Source: Stenocarpella maydis (Eukaryota > Ascomycota > Sordariomycetes > Diaporthales > Diaporthaceae). Taken from it: a stretch of 64,000 nucleotides of DNA. The notes under the pieces are model-generated. The model saw only the letters and a list, made by a program, of their open reading frames with translations, ran no database searches and was not told the origin of the DNA. The first letter of the stretch is position 1. Each line of letters starts with the position of its first letter. Shown piece by piece: positions 34,192 through 45,649 of this stretch. Position numbers and translations under genes: made by a program. The DNA lies in NCBI GenBank assembly GCA_002270565.1, contig NQMI01000097.1, positions 1 through 64,000 on the forward strand, given 5' to 3'.

Positions 34192-35483
34192 ATGAATGCC
34201 ACACTCACCGCCCCGCTGTTGCCTCCACTGCCTCAGACGGAGGGCACGATGATGGCCGTCGTCCAGCTGTCGGCTGAGGACCGTTACATAGAATCCAAGG
34301 TCAATGTGTTGAGTTTTGTCATGATAATCCTAGCTGGGACCGTTGTCGGCCTGCGAATATACAACAAAATCAGGAGGCGTATACGGCTCTGGTGGGATGA
34401 CTACATCGTCATTGTTGCTTGGGTATGGACTTTCCACCGCTATCACACGAAATCTCGGATGTGGCTCTGACTATGCATCGCTGTGCAGATTCTATTCCTC
34501 ACTTTCGCCATAGTCACTGTGTTCGAGGGACGCCAGGGTCTCGGCAGACATGTCACGAACCTCAGCCCAGCGACACTTCGCCAGTTCGCCCTGCTTGCTA
34601 ATGTTGCTTCGACAACAAGTATCATGGTTACTTCGCTGGCCAGAACAGGGTTTGCAGTCTCTCTCCTTCGAGTTGCAGAGGGATGGTCTCGACATTTTAC
34701 ATGGGCGGTCATCGTTGCCTCAAATATTGTATCTGGTTTCTCTGGACTTTTGCTTTGGGTAAAATGTACGCCGATCAGGAAAAACTGGGACACTCTTGAC
34801 TTCGGATATTGCTGGGCTCCTCAGGTCCAGGTGGCCCTTCCGATCATAAACACAGGTCAGTGGTCTTATATATTAGTTGATCATTTGACACCAAGGGTTG
34901 CGCTAAGTATTTCATTAGTTGTGGGTGGGTTTCTGAATGTTTTCATTTCGCTGGTCGGGCTTTACCTTGTCCGTAAACACACCTCAGATCAGAGAGACTG
35001 GATTGGTGCTCTAGTACTTACGGCGCTCGGGGTATTGTACGTGACCCCGTCATCCCAAACTAAACTTCAGGCTAATCTCATAATCAGTGCCGCCATTTCC
35101 AGTTGGGTGAAGACTTCAGTCATGCATATTCTCATCAGAGACGACGTAACATGTGAGTTCTGGACCCACTGAGAGGAATCCATGACTGCCAGACGCAATC
35201 CCGACGCTAACGTTTCATTTCACTCACAGTTGACATTGTCACTCTGATCGTGTGGGCAATAATTGAGCCGGCTGTGATACTCATAGCAGGGTCCCTGCCA
35301 GAGCTACGTTTCTTCGTGTGGAGAGACTCGGCGCCGCCCATTCCTCGCCTTCTGCCTTTCATCAGGCGCCGTAACGGTATTCACTTTGAATCCGATTTCG
35401 AGTTTGCTCGGCAGCAGTACTTGGATGCTAGTGGGAAGACCATCGAAGACTATGGCACAGAGTCCAGAAGGAGTTGGGGTTAG
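34192..35483 (+). CDS. PTH11/rhodopsin-like seven-helix membrane protein
   Basis: The three-exon model is 34192-34422, 34489-35152 and 35230-35483, 382 aa. It is in frame through a 66-nt intron (GTATGG...GTGCAG) and a 77-nt intron (GTGAGT, CTAAC branch, CACAG). Hydrophobic segments include VLSFVMIILAGTVVGLRIY, IVIVAW..ILFLTFAIVTVF, AVIVASNIVSGFSGLLLWV, LSISLVVGGFLNVFISLVG and FDIVTLIVWAIIEPAVILIA. WWDDYIVI after helix 1 and IVWAIIEPAVILIAGSLPEL near the end are hallmarks of the fungal rhodopsin-domain/PTH11-type family, whose members are plasma-membrane proteins, some acting as surface-sensing receptors. There is no CFEM domain, and it is shorter than many relatives. The segment near 34855-34902 reads through; a small intron there would break the frame. 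It ends about 50 bp from RIP-mutated DNA. Confidence 0.8.
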
Positions 35484-36850
35484 CGGCCGGCGAAAGCAAA
35501 TTGTCGCCAGCGCATCATAAAGGAGCTCACTTCATGGCAAAATATCTAATTAGATAAATCATGCATCTTCTTCCACTTAATTTGATCGTAGTACAGTTAT
35601 TTCTACTCATGACCCAGTGTGATGGCCAGGTTAACTTCATTATTCTAGCTGGTTTTAATTCTAATCTAATCATAATTCCTATAACGTGGTTTACCAGTAA
35701 GTGGGACATATTAGTAAGCAGCATAGTATCAGGGCCCATTATACCACTAGCGCTAAGGGGTCCGGAAGCAAGCTTACCATAGGCGATTAAGCCACTATAT
35801 AGACCCTATCGGACCTTATCAGAGATACTAGCCCTCCCAAACTACTATATAGTAGCTATTAAGCAGCAAGGGCCCTTAGAAGAAGACTAACCTCAGGTTT
35901 AATTAAATATTACTGCCCTTATAAGCATACTAGCCCTATTACTTTACCTTATTATTATTTTACCCTAATAAATTAAAAGTCTATCCTTATATAAGAAATA
36001 CACTAATAAAGCTATATTATTAAGCTAAAGAAGTTGTAAAGACGCTAAAAAGAAGTAATAAAAGCATTATAGGAATATTATAATAAAGTACTATATAATT
36101 AAAATATTCAATAAGTAAGCTAAAGAATATTATAAAGAAATACTATAAAAGAAGCTATAAAGAAGTAAAAAAAGGAAAATTAGAAGCTTATACTAGAGAA
36201 CTAATAGACTAATATTATTATTAAGATTAAGCTTAAAAATTATATTAAACTTAGTTAAATAGCCTACTTTATAAACTATTACCATATAGACCTTTTAAAT
36301 AAAAAGGCCTTAAGATAATTCCCTAAGGCGCCTAAAACTAAAATAGTAGTAATAATAAAATAATAAGAAATTAAGACTAGTACTAATTAAGTTATACTCT
36401 TAGTATTAATATATTAAAACTCCTATAAATAAATAAGTAAAGTATTACTAGTAGTATTAAATATTAGCATTATATAAATAGTAAATTTAGGAAAAAATAA
36501 AGATATAATAATTTAAAAAGTTAAGATAGCTCTATTATTAGCAAGATTCCTTATCAATAACTTTAAAACATATTAATAATACTAAAGATATTATAAGACC
36601 TTTTAAATATTATATATTGGTAATTAATATAGAATATATTATATTAGTAACATTAAAGAGAATTTATTTTCATAATAACATAATATAATAGAGCTATTGA
36701 GGCTTTATAAATAGGGTAAATTAAAATGCTAAAGTATTACTAATTATATTTCAAAATAAGAATATATTATACTAAAGTTATAATCTAATTATTCTCTAAT
36801 CTATTTATAAAACTATGAATATAGAAATGATATATTTAATATAATTATTA

Positions 36851-37061
36851 TGTTGGCTGGGTCACGTATTGCAATACGATTGGGGGTTATGGTTAAAATT
36901 CTCTATCTAGGAGTAGTGGGTGTAGTGGGCGTAGCCCGCCAGCTATCTCGGGCTTATATAGAGGGTAGTGGTTGCTGAGTAAGCAACTACGTCCTCTGGC
37001 TACAGTATGGTGGCTGTAGCGCTAGCCCACCAGTGTGCTGTTGCACACTGCTATTGCCACA
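36851..37061. repeat. Copia A LTR (left; 3' LTR of the minus-strand element)
   Basis: It runs TGTTGGCTGGGTCACG ... CTATTGCCACA, 211 bp, TG...CA ends. It contains small internal palindromes (GTTGCTGAGTAAGCAAC, TGTGCTGTTGCACA). Confidence 0.95.
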
Positions 37062-37348
37062 CTGGCAGTCTTTTTCTTTTACCAGCGACTGTCTCCTCCA
37101 AAAACATAAAAAAAGTCCCAGGCATAGGGTTGAACCCACGCTCTCGCCATTTCAAGGAAAAATAAAAGAAATTACCGCATTCATCACCAAATCCCTATAC
37201 CACTGCTGCTTTTTGGCTGTGCCAGTCCCTTTATTAAGTTCATTATATATACTGTTGTGCCAAGTGCCCATAAAATACAGGCACCCGGAAAGACCTAGCG
37301 TGTTATGGCGGTCTCTGCTTCCCCTAGAAGCTAAGAGCATATAATTAT
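37062..37348 (-). other. 287-bp cassette with pol III-like boxes inside Copia A
   Basis: On the minus strand it has GGTTCAACCC (B-box-like, compare GGTTCGANNCC) about 60-70 bases after AGTGGTATAGGGATTTGG (weakly A-box-like), followed closely by a T-run (GGGACTTTTTTTATG). That arrangement is seen in tRNA genes and tRNA-derived SINEs. No cloverleaf with paired acceptor ends could be drawn, so it is not called a tRNA gene. It has no counterpart in Copia copy B. Confidence 0.35.
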
Positions 37349-37349
37349 N

Positions 37350-38020
37350 GCCTACTAGTGCATACCGGCTTCTATAACGCCATATAAGGGCTTAATTACC
37401 CTTATAATCGTGCCGGCCGGGTATTTACCCCTTATTTTAGGGGGAAGGTAGCATAGAATGGGCCTCTTGAGTATAGATTTTAACTATAGATAGGCCTAAG
37501 TAATATTACGGAGCTTAAGATATAGTCCCTTAGTTATTAATATAGGCATAAGAGCAATAAGAAGTTGATAACTTATATGTTGTATTGTTAGTAACTATGT
37601 GAGGATCTCATGCTTTGTAAGGTTACTAAATCCAGCAATAATGAGGCGGAACTTCTCATATGGCTTCTTAGTTTTGCCCTTAATCTCCCTGATAATATGA
37701 GATTTAAAGATTTAGATTCCTTTATGCTTCCGCTTATTAAACCACTCGAACCGGAATACTCCTCAGCTGATTAGCTTGGATACTTCCTTATCGTCTGACT
37801 CTTCAAAGGGGTCGCCTGGGGTAGTAATGATGCTATCCTGGTGAAGCTTTAGAGCAAGCTTATAGTTCTTAACTTCGCGTGGGGTGAGGAATATGTAAGC
37901 GGTGATCTCATCTTCCACATTATTAGTAGTAGTAGTGCTGTTGTTATCATCATCCGTGACGACAACCGCCTTCTTCCTGCTCTTGGCCCCCCGTGGCCGT
38001 CCTCATTATTAAGGGACTAC
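37350..38020 (-). pseudogene. Copia A reverse transcriptase, truncated
   Basis: Minus-strand frames GVFRFEWFNKRKHKGI, REIKGKTKKPYEKFRLIIAG and KLRNIT-AYL then GTIIRVIKPLYGVIEAG are the first half of a Copia-type RT (RVT_2), with the first catalytic region degraded. The sequence ends at the undetermined base 37349, before the YxDD box. Confidence 0.8.
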
Positions 38021-38199
38021 TGGGTTAGGAATAGTCAGTATAGGGTCTAGCTTGAAGCATACTAGCTCCTCTAGGGTATTATTAGTGTCTGGCAGATTAA
38101 GAGGTTCTTCTTCATTACAATAGTACAGCTATATAAGGGTTAACTGAAAGACAACTAGTCCATTAGGAAGGTTGATTATCACATCATGGTTGTTAATAG

Positions 38200-39300
38200 A
38201 GAGCAGTTTGTATGGGCCTTGCCACCCAGTCTTTTCTCTCCATACCTAAACTTCGCTTTAGAGTAGTAGGCTTAAGACTTCTGATATAACTAGGCCGTTC
38301 CTTGTACATAATGCTTTGCTGATTTTGCGTGCAGTATTAATTTTTCTAACCTCCTTTATCACCTTCTATACCGCCTTAACTCTCTTTAGAGTAGATGGTA
38401 TAGGGGCTAAGTCCTCTATTATATGCGGGTATGCTCCAAATATAAGGAGAGTTAGCATAAGACCATCTAGGCTAACTATATTATTAACCACACTAAAGCT
38501 TGCCTATAGTATAGCTTCTTTAGTAAATATAGTTAATAACTTAGTATATAATATATCAAAAGCCCTATGCAAAGGAGTGTAATATCGCTCTACTTTGCTA
38601 ATCAACCAGTATACTTCCACGGGTATTTATTTATATATAATCCCTATAATACATATAGTACTCTTAAACTCGCCAGAAGCAAAGTTAGTCCCTATATCAA
38701 ATATAAGATGGTCTGGGGGACCTATGTATGTATTAATCCAGCAGCTCTATAGGGCTTCTTATGTATCTTTAGTAGAGAGAGAAGCTAAGAATCATCCGGC
38801 TTGGAAGGAGGTAGCTAAATCAATAATATGTAGTATAGGGAGCCCTATTAAGTACATTATATCCATAATAACTTTATAGTTAAAGTTAATATTATTATAG
38901 AGGTTAAACTTGAATCTCTGGGGCGTAAGAGAGTGCATTTAGTAATAGTAGCAGAACTTGGTAATAGCCTCTAGTGCTGAGGAATCAATATCATGGCTAG
39001 CGCCTGCTAGTAGCCGAGAGAGCCTCTTAACTGATGGGTGCCCAAATCGTCTGTGTAGTTGCTGTAACTCGGTCTTCATGAGGAAGAGAACGGGGGCGTT
39101 GCTGCCCTTGTTGATATCTGTAAGGAACCATAGATGTCCCTACTTCTAAGTGATAGAAAACGTCCTCTTATGCTGCTAATTTAGCTTATATTATATAACT
39201 TCATTAGTTATATTCCGTATGAAGAGCGAGTGTGTATTTATATCTTATATATACAAGAGGAAGGGGGTTGGTGTCTTTATTATGTGGAATGTTAAGTTGC
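38200..39300 (-). pseudogene. Copia A GAG-pre-integrase and integrase, RIP-degraded
   Basis: LHRRFGHPSVKRLSRLL (zinc-binding HHCC start) with KFCYYY in place of the Cys pair lies at about 38930-39070. MDIMYL-G and HIIDLATSFQAG, around the first catalytic Asp, follow. Further downstream ARKISKALC-type text is typical before the RT. Plus-strand frames at 38316-38879 are its mirror. Confidence 0.8.
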
Positions 39301-39657
39301 CAGCTGTTATATTAACTATAGTTGCTCTTATTAACTGTAGTAGTTCTCCTAGCCTAAAGCGGACTATTGCTTCTCCTATGCGGGATGTATCAAGAGTGAT
39401 AGGCACAAGTTGCTGTAGCGCAGTGTATTGGTTGTGCCCAACAGTAGAGTAGTTGGCTGCGCTAGTATTTGGAAGAATCCCTTGGAAATGCTAATGTAAG
39501 TAGTTATCTATTATGAAGACCTCCTTAATACCGCTGGCTCTTTTGCTAGTCTTAGTATCGCTAGTATTAATATTATTCCCGCCAGTTATAGGGCCGGGGT
39601 CATCCTGGTCCTCCTCATTATTGTTAATGCCAAAAGTATAGAGGAAGGCTTAGTCTA

Positions 39658-42050
39658 CTAACTATATATAGTTTTCGCGGCTTTTGGCACTACTAATAAA
39701 TATACTAGTGCTTTCTTGATTATTGCTCTTATAGTTAATGCCCTTATAGTTAATAAGAAATAAGTAGAATTCCTTATCTGAGCTGCCGTATATATATATA
39801 TATGTGCCCTTGGCCCTCTGGCGCTCTTGGAAGGAGTGATTTGATGACCAACACCCCTCCTTCTAGCAGATATAGCACCTTTTCTTATCTGGGGGGTTGT
39901 CTCTCCTGCGCCTTCTGTATGGGTAGTTGTTTCCTCTAGGGGGTGGTTAGAAGTTGCCCTGGGGGCAATAGTTGCTTTGGGGATAGTAGTTGCCTTATCC
40001 CGGGGGGTATCGCCCACATACAGAGCCTCATGAGTAGTTGCCTCTGCGCCACCGGTCATTATTATACCGGCGGTCCAGGTAGTACTAGTTATTATTAGGG
40101 TGCTTAGAGTAATAAAAGTGGTTATTACCAGGGTAGTTAAAGTGCTTGTTATTACCCTGGTCTTCCTCATTATTATAGTTGCTATCTAGCTAATTGTTAT
40201 TGCCTTGCCCTATAGTATATTGCTGGGAGGGGCGCTAAGGTCCTAATGATGCAGCATAATGATGGAGCATATTATATGCTTTATTAGTAGTAGCTAGGGC
40301 TATCACCTTGATGTAGTAGAACTCAGGTATACTATATATTGCGCGTATGAGGTTGTTACATAGTGGTTTATCTCCAAGTGCTCCTTTATAGCTAAGTATT
40401 CAAGAGTATTGCTTTATATTTTTAATTAGAATCTTCACTACTTCTGATGAGGTTTTATTCTTATTTCTTTACTATATTAATGCAAAAGTAGTAGTATTCT
40501 ATATAGTTAAATATACTTATTGTCTGCTGTCTGTATTAAATTGTTGCTTGAGTTTGGTATATGCTATAGCAAAGGTATCTCTATCTGTAATTAACTGGAT
40601 ATAAAAGTCCTTAGCCTTGCCCTTCAATATTATGGATAATGCTGCTTAGAAGTAGGTAAGGTATAGGTGATTATTCTTGCAGATATTATAAAAAAGATGA
40701 ATCTTATTATTAAGCACTTTATCTGTTGCCCTGGTAAACTTCTTATTATCTGAGTAGTATTTAGCTAAGTTGGCGGATATCCCTTTCTCCAATGGTATGC
40801 TATTTAGCAGTACTAGAGGGATTATTGCATACTTCTTATAGGATACTCAGAATTCTTCTCACTTGGGTGATGACTTATAGCCGTTAGAGGTTTTAAAGGC
40901 ATAGACGCTGTATAGCTAATGGGATGGTGGTTGAGGTTTGGGTACGGCTGGTACAGTGGGTTGCAGTATGGGTCCCTAAGTACTTGGGCCTGTTCTCCAG
41001 TCATTACTTGATACTAGTGTATATCCTTTAAATAATCTATTATTATCAAAAGGGATATAATTATGATATTTCTTTAACTAAATTATCTGTTAATACTGGT
41101 GTTGTGTAGATGCTGGGGCTCTCGGTAGGGATTCTGACTCCAATAGTTTTATAAAGGCCTTTATATTATTGTTAACTTATAGGTGTATCCCTTTGCATTA
41201 TAGCATCTTCTTAAGGGCTGAGAGGACATTATGATAGACTACCTTGAATGCTGGTTCTTCCCAACCCTAGAAGTCATTCTTGAACTCCTTATAGATATCT
41301 TAGCTAGTAAGTCTTGTATATGCTTAATAGCGCTATTGCACATAGGTACTTAGGTGTATTATATGTTGTCTTGGGTTACTCAGGGCCTCTGGATCTGGGT
41401 TTATTCCCCATAGGTTGGCGTTAAGACCTGATTTAGCGGCGGCTTCCTTAAGTGATGTTTCCTTAATTATATCCCACAAGTTAATTGGGCCAAGACTAGT
41501 AGTACCCGCTGGTGTAGTTATTAATGCTAATGGTATAGGGGTGTTGTCTTCGCTAGTTATTGTGATATATGGGTTGTATGGTTAATAATAGGGGTGTGCT
41601 AGAGCAAAATAGGGGTTAAATAAATGGTAATAAGGGGTAGTAAGTGTATAGGGGTAAGCTTATTAGCAGGGGGTAGTGAAGATGTGCCAGCTGGTGGAGT
41701 TAACCTTAGTTGGTATAGCTGTTGCTGGGGTTGTTGCCGGTTAATTGCTAATGTGTGCTGAAGTAGTAATATCTTCAGTGTTATCTTCAAGAGTAGCGGG
41801 GGTTAGCAACATTATGCAGTATCTACATTCTGTAGTTGCCTTCTGATGATACTTAGGGCGTGATGGATGCGCGTTTAATGAAGATGGAGTATAGTGTAGC
41901 GCATATAGAGCCCTTTTCGCCTTATGATGGGTAATAATGATGTTGTTGAAGTTTACTATAGTATTATTATGGAATCCGCTAAGGTCTCTTTAAGGGGCGG
42001 TACCATTAGTACCATTAGCACAGCCACTGTCAAGCAGCGAAGGCCTGTCT
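39658..42050 (-). pseudogene. Copia A gag, RIP-degraded
   Basis: The nucleic-acid-binding motif CYIC-KEGCWSSNH (CX2CX4CX4H) is readable at about 39836-39877 with one stop. Upstream text (37 to 60% open in places, for example 40822-41004) forms the gag body, starting near the 5' LTR at 42096. The Asn/Thr/Gln-rich stretches are AT-driven. Confidence 0.65.
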
Positions 42051-42095
42051 CTTCAACCTTGCTAATCTGTGGTTGCCCTTGCAACCACTGATTAG

Positions 42096-42306
42096 TGTTG
42101 GCTGGGTCACGTATTGCAATACGATTGGGGGTTATGGTTAAAATTCTCTATCTAGGAGTAGTGGGTGTAGTGGGCGTAGCCCGCCAGCTATCTCGGGCTT
42201 ATATAGAGGGTAGTGGTTGCTGAGTAAGCAACTACGTCCTCTGGCTACAGTATGGTGGCTGTAGCGCTAGCCCACCAGTGTGCTGTTGCACACTGCTATT
42301 GCCACA
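42096..42306. repeat. Copia A LTR (right; 5' LTR of the minus-strand element)
   Basis: It is 211 bp, and I find no difference from 36851-37061. TATTA follows at 42307 as the target duplication. Confidence 0.95.
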
Positions 42307-43925
42307 TATTAAGTATATATTAAGTGAAACATTTAAGATTAGTACGTAAGAGGATATTAAATGAATATACTCTTACCCTTAAATAATAAGAATATAGTAC
42401 TAAAAGACCTTATATTAGCAGTAAAAGCGCTATAAGTAGTGTATAGATTTATAAAAGCAGCTATTTAAAGGATTAAAAAGATTCTTATTAAAGATAAAAT
42501 GGTAAAGAATAATAGAAGCTATACTTAAATAAGCCTTAGCTAGCTAAAACAATTTAAGAAAGGTCTCTTTATATAATAGAGAGTAGAAAATATAAATATG
42601 TTGAAATTTTAATATAGATTATGCAATGAGTCTATATAGTACTTATTAATAGTAAAGCTTAAGGAAACTTTAATTTGTTAATAATAATAAATTAATATAA
42701 AATATTATAGTAAAGAAAATAGAACTCTATTTATTTAACGTAATTAATAAATAATAAGTAATTTATAATAATAAGATTATTAATTCAAAGGCTATTTACT
42801 TTCAAGTTATTTTTATTAATTATAATGAAAAGATTCAATTTAATATTTCAAGTATAGTAAAATATAAGATTATACTTAGTATTTTATAGCTTTAGAAGAG
42901 TAATATATATATTAAGTAGATTATTAGCTAAACCTTTTAATTAATATCTAAAGGAGGGATAGGTAATATAATGATACAATAAAGTTTAGTTTCTAAGAAT
43001 AGTACTAAAACTTATACTTAAATAGACTCACTAGTAAGTAAAGCTAAAGAAATATAGTACTATAGAGGTAGTCTAATATAAGTTAATATAATAATAAAGC
43101 TAAATATAAAATATAATAAAAATGCATATTAGGATAAGAGTCTACTATAAACTGAAAAAATAACACTACTTAAGGCTATATATTAATAAATATAGGTAAT
43201 CCAAGCAGCCATTAAAAAGTAAGAAGAATTAATATAAGATATCCTAGGGATAATCATTATATCCCTGGAAGAAACCTTATAATAAGTAGTATAATAATAT
43301 TAGCCTTTATATATAAAATTAATTATAGTAATACTTAAAAGGTTTATTTATATAGTAGAAAATCAAAAATAAGAAAATATATCCTTAAAACTAAAACAGG
43401 TATTAAAAGAATACCATTAGTTCTGTAAGATCTTTTAAGAATAACTTACTATAGTCTTACCCTAATATAGTAAATGGGACTCTAAGATCCTACTTAAACT
43501 AGGTACTATACTAAAGTTTTATAAGATCTATAAACTTAATAAAGAATAATTAAAGGCACTCTATAAGTACCTTAATAAAAACCTTAAAAAAGGATATATA
43601 TAACCCTTAAAATTACCTATAAGATATTTAATCCTATTTATATTAAAAAAGAATAGTATACTATAACTTTATATTAACTATTAATAACTAAATAACATTA
43701 TAATTAAAACCTACCATCCCTTATTACTTATTAAGGAGCTTTAAGATAGACTTAAAGGAGCATAATAAATTATAATACTTAATTTAAAATATAAATATAA
43801 ATTTATCTACATTAAGAAAGGAGAAGAATGAAAGATAGTATTTAGAATACATTATAGATACTTTAAGATATTAATTATATTATTTAATCTTATCAGTATC
43901 CTGATATTATTTTACGAAATAATTA

Positions 43926-44235
43926 TGTTAAACGGAACCGCTCAGCAGGGCGTTGGTACTCCGTGCAAGGAGTTACCCTAGACTTCGTTGTAAGGAGTTA
44001 CCCTAGACTTCCTAGCAAGGAGTTACCCTAGACTTGCGAGTCAGGCGATTTTCGCTAAGTACGCCCAGTGCGTGCGTGACGCAAGATGAGTTTGGTGGCC
44101 GTGAGTCGATTATTTTGGCCTGCATTTGCACCTTAATTCAGACCTCTGCATTACCCTTATTTCTTACCCAAAAAGTATATGACTTAGTGCATTGGATAGC
44201 CTGATTTCTGAAGTTTGTATGTACTTAATTTGGGN
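43926..44235 (+). repeat. TGTTAAACGG-type repeat with 25-bp units
   Basis: It starts TGTTAAACGGAACCGCTCAG and holds three units of about 25 bp (AAGGAGTTACCCTAGACTTC). It then follows the 17294 copy through TTTCGCTAAGTACGCCC and GCATTGGATAGCCTGATTTC. It interrupts a Gypsy RT. Similarity to the 17294 copy stops at the undetermined base 44235, suggesting an assembly join rather than a biological end. Confidence 0.8.
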
Positions 44236-44833
44236 GTTAGGTAGGGATTGTAGTAAATAGTAATAAATGGCATATTAGAGCTAACTTCTTAGCAAATGCA
44301 TAGCAGAGCGTGTACTGTCCGATGCCGCTCTAGGTAAGTATGTAAAACACACGTTAAGCAGGAGTTAAGACCGTGAAATCTTAACTGGGGACGCTTGATA
44401 TAATATAGCTAGCAACTTAAGTGCCCGTGGGATAGTAGTAACCCTTATCACCTAAACCCTCAGTATATAGGCACCACTATAAAAATCTTGGCTATAAGGT
44501 CTTGCCCTTAGGATGGATTTAAACCATAGATTGGCTAACTATATAGCTCCTTAAGGTAAGATGCAGGTAACTAATTGATGGGGATATGAAGTTTTGCTGG
44601 TTGCTAATACTATGTGATCCCTTTTTGTATCTTAAGGTACTTGTTGACTGCCATCCGGGGCTCAGGGTGGTGATGATTGGTGGTCCTCCCCCATGGGGTA
44701 GGGCGGCGTTGGTGTGCGTGGCTTTGCTGACCAAGTTGCGTTAGTTAGTTAACTACCGTAGGTTGTGGTCTTTGCTGGGCAAGTTAGCGTATAGCTGTTC
44801 TTGCAGCAATTGTTGTGATCCCTTGCATGGTGT
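44236..44833. other. Left flank of Copia B, unassigned
   Basis: About 600 bp between the join at 44235 and the RNase H stop. It should contain the 3' end of the Copia interior and an LTR, but no LTR sequence is present. The frame 44519-44734 (-) has no family features. Confidence 0.4.
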
Positions 44834-45208
44834 TTAGGTAGAGGAAGGGGTCGTTATTACTAGCTGGCTACGGTCTATATATTCTTCCACCTTAATGATG
44901 AGGGTATTATTATTAATAAGGTATTCCAATGCCTTATTTGGGGTACTCTTTATGAAGGCATCTGCTGGGTTATAGTCCCTAGTAATCCACCGGATCTCGT
45001 GGATCTCATGCTTCTTATATAACTGCCTTAACGCCATTATATTAATCATAAGGCGCTTCTCTTTTATTGTCCCTAGCTTAACTAGATACTTATATAAAGA
45101 GTAGGAATCTGTATAAATGATAAGAGGGATCTCTGGTAGGTTTAAGCGTATAGTAATTTGGCGGAGAGTAGCAGCTATTACGATCCCTATATTAAAGCTA
45201 TTAACCAT
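44834..45208 (-). pseudogene. Copia B RNase H domain, still open
   Basis: A 124-codon open minus-strand segment: IIYTDSYSLYKYLVKLGT (the D-S-x-SLY motif of Copia RNase H) and RWITRDYNPADAFIKS (the conserved I-x-x-x-x-N-P-A-D-xxTK motif). It is the least damaged protein domain among the retroelements here. The upstream LASEIYSMVNSFNIG joins it to the RT. Confidence 0.85.
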
Positions 45209-45649
45209 ACTGTAGATCTCGGAAGCAAGTATGCTATGTATAACCTTCTTACACTTAGTTAATGACTAATGGAGGATATTCCTGATGATCTCTTATATAG
45301 ATGGTTGCTTAGCTTGCACTTTATTTACTAGGGTAATTATATAGTTAATCTGAGAACTGAGGTCCTTATTGTTAGCAAAAGATTTGTTTATGAAGATTAT
45401 TAACTTAGCTACCGCAAGGTTTAGAGGAATGTAGTTAAGACTATGGCTAAGGTAATTTGCTTACTACTTTAGCCGCTTGTTTAACTTGGTGCAGTCCTCT
45501 TCTTTGGGGTCTTGGATTTAAGCTGCAATAGAGAGGTTAAATACTGCTTCCGGGTGGCAAATAGAAGCTAGATATGCTCCTCTTGCATGCTGCTCTATGT
45601 ACTGTTGAGTGCGGTCCTTAGCCATATAGTTAACTGGCTGTATCTTTAC

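Larger units (their letters stand above)
36851..42306 (-). mobile_element. Ty1/Copia retrotransposon A, complete with LTRs and target duplication
   Basis: It is bounded by 211-bp LTRs that read the same throughout by eye and by the 5-bp target duplication TATTA (36846-36850 and 42307-42311), inside a Gypsy element. The coding strand is minus: gag with zinc knuckle, GAG-pre-integrase, integrase, then the start of the reverse transcriptase, the Copia gene order. Compared with copy B, the RT C-terminus and RNase H are absent. Instead 37062-37348 holds unrelated sequence, and an undetermined base at 37349 marks the junction. Reading frames contain RIP-type stops, so this copy cannot move on its own. 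Confidence 0.9.
35530..43925 (+). mobile_element. Ty3/Gypsy element, plus strand, split by a Copia insertion
   Basis: AT-rich, stop-ridden sequence occupies 35530-36850 and 42307-43925, separated by the Copia element 36851-42306. Plus-strand translation after the Copia shows a protease-like stretch (YFQVIFINYNEKIQFNIS, KYKIIL, about 42790-42890). Reverse transcriptase fingers and palm follow (ALYKYLNKNLKKGYI, PIRYLILFILKKNSI, then KIVFRIHYRYFKILIILFNL near 43835-43900). The RT stops abruptly at 43925, where a TGTTA repeat begins, so RNase H and integrase are missing here. The left part is presumed gag. No LTR was recognised. The start at about 35530 is only the compositional boundary. Confidence 0.7.

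Noticed and set aside
37100..37260. Functional tRNA gene on the minus strand
   Set aside because: B-box-like and T-run features are present, but no acceptor stem or full cloverleaf could be drawn.
38316..38879. Hydrophobic plus-strand frames in Copia A (and 46917-47183 in Copia B)
   Set aside because: They are antisense to the integrase region of the Copia elements. The hydrophobicity comes from AT-rich codons.
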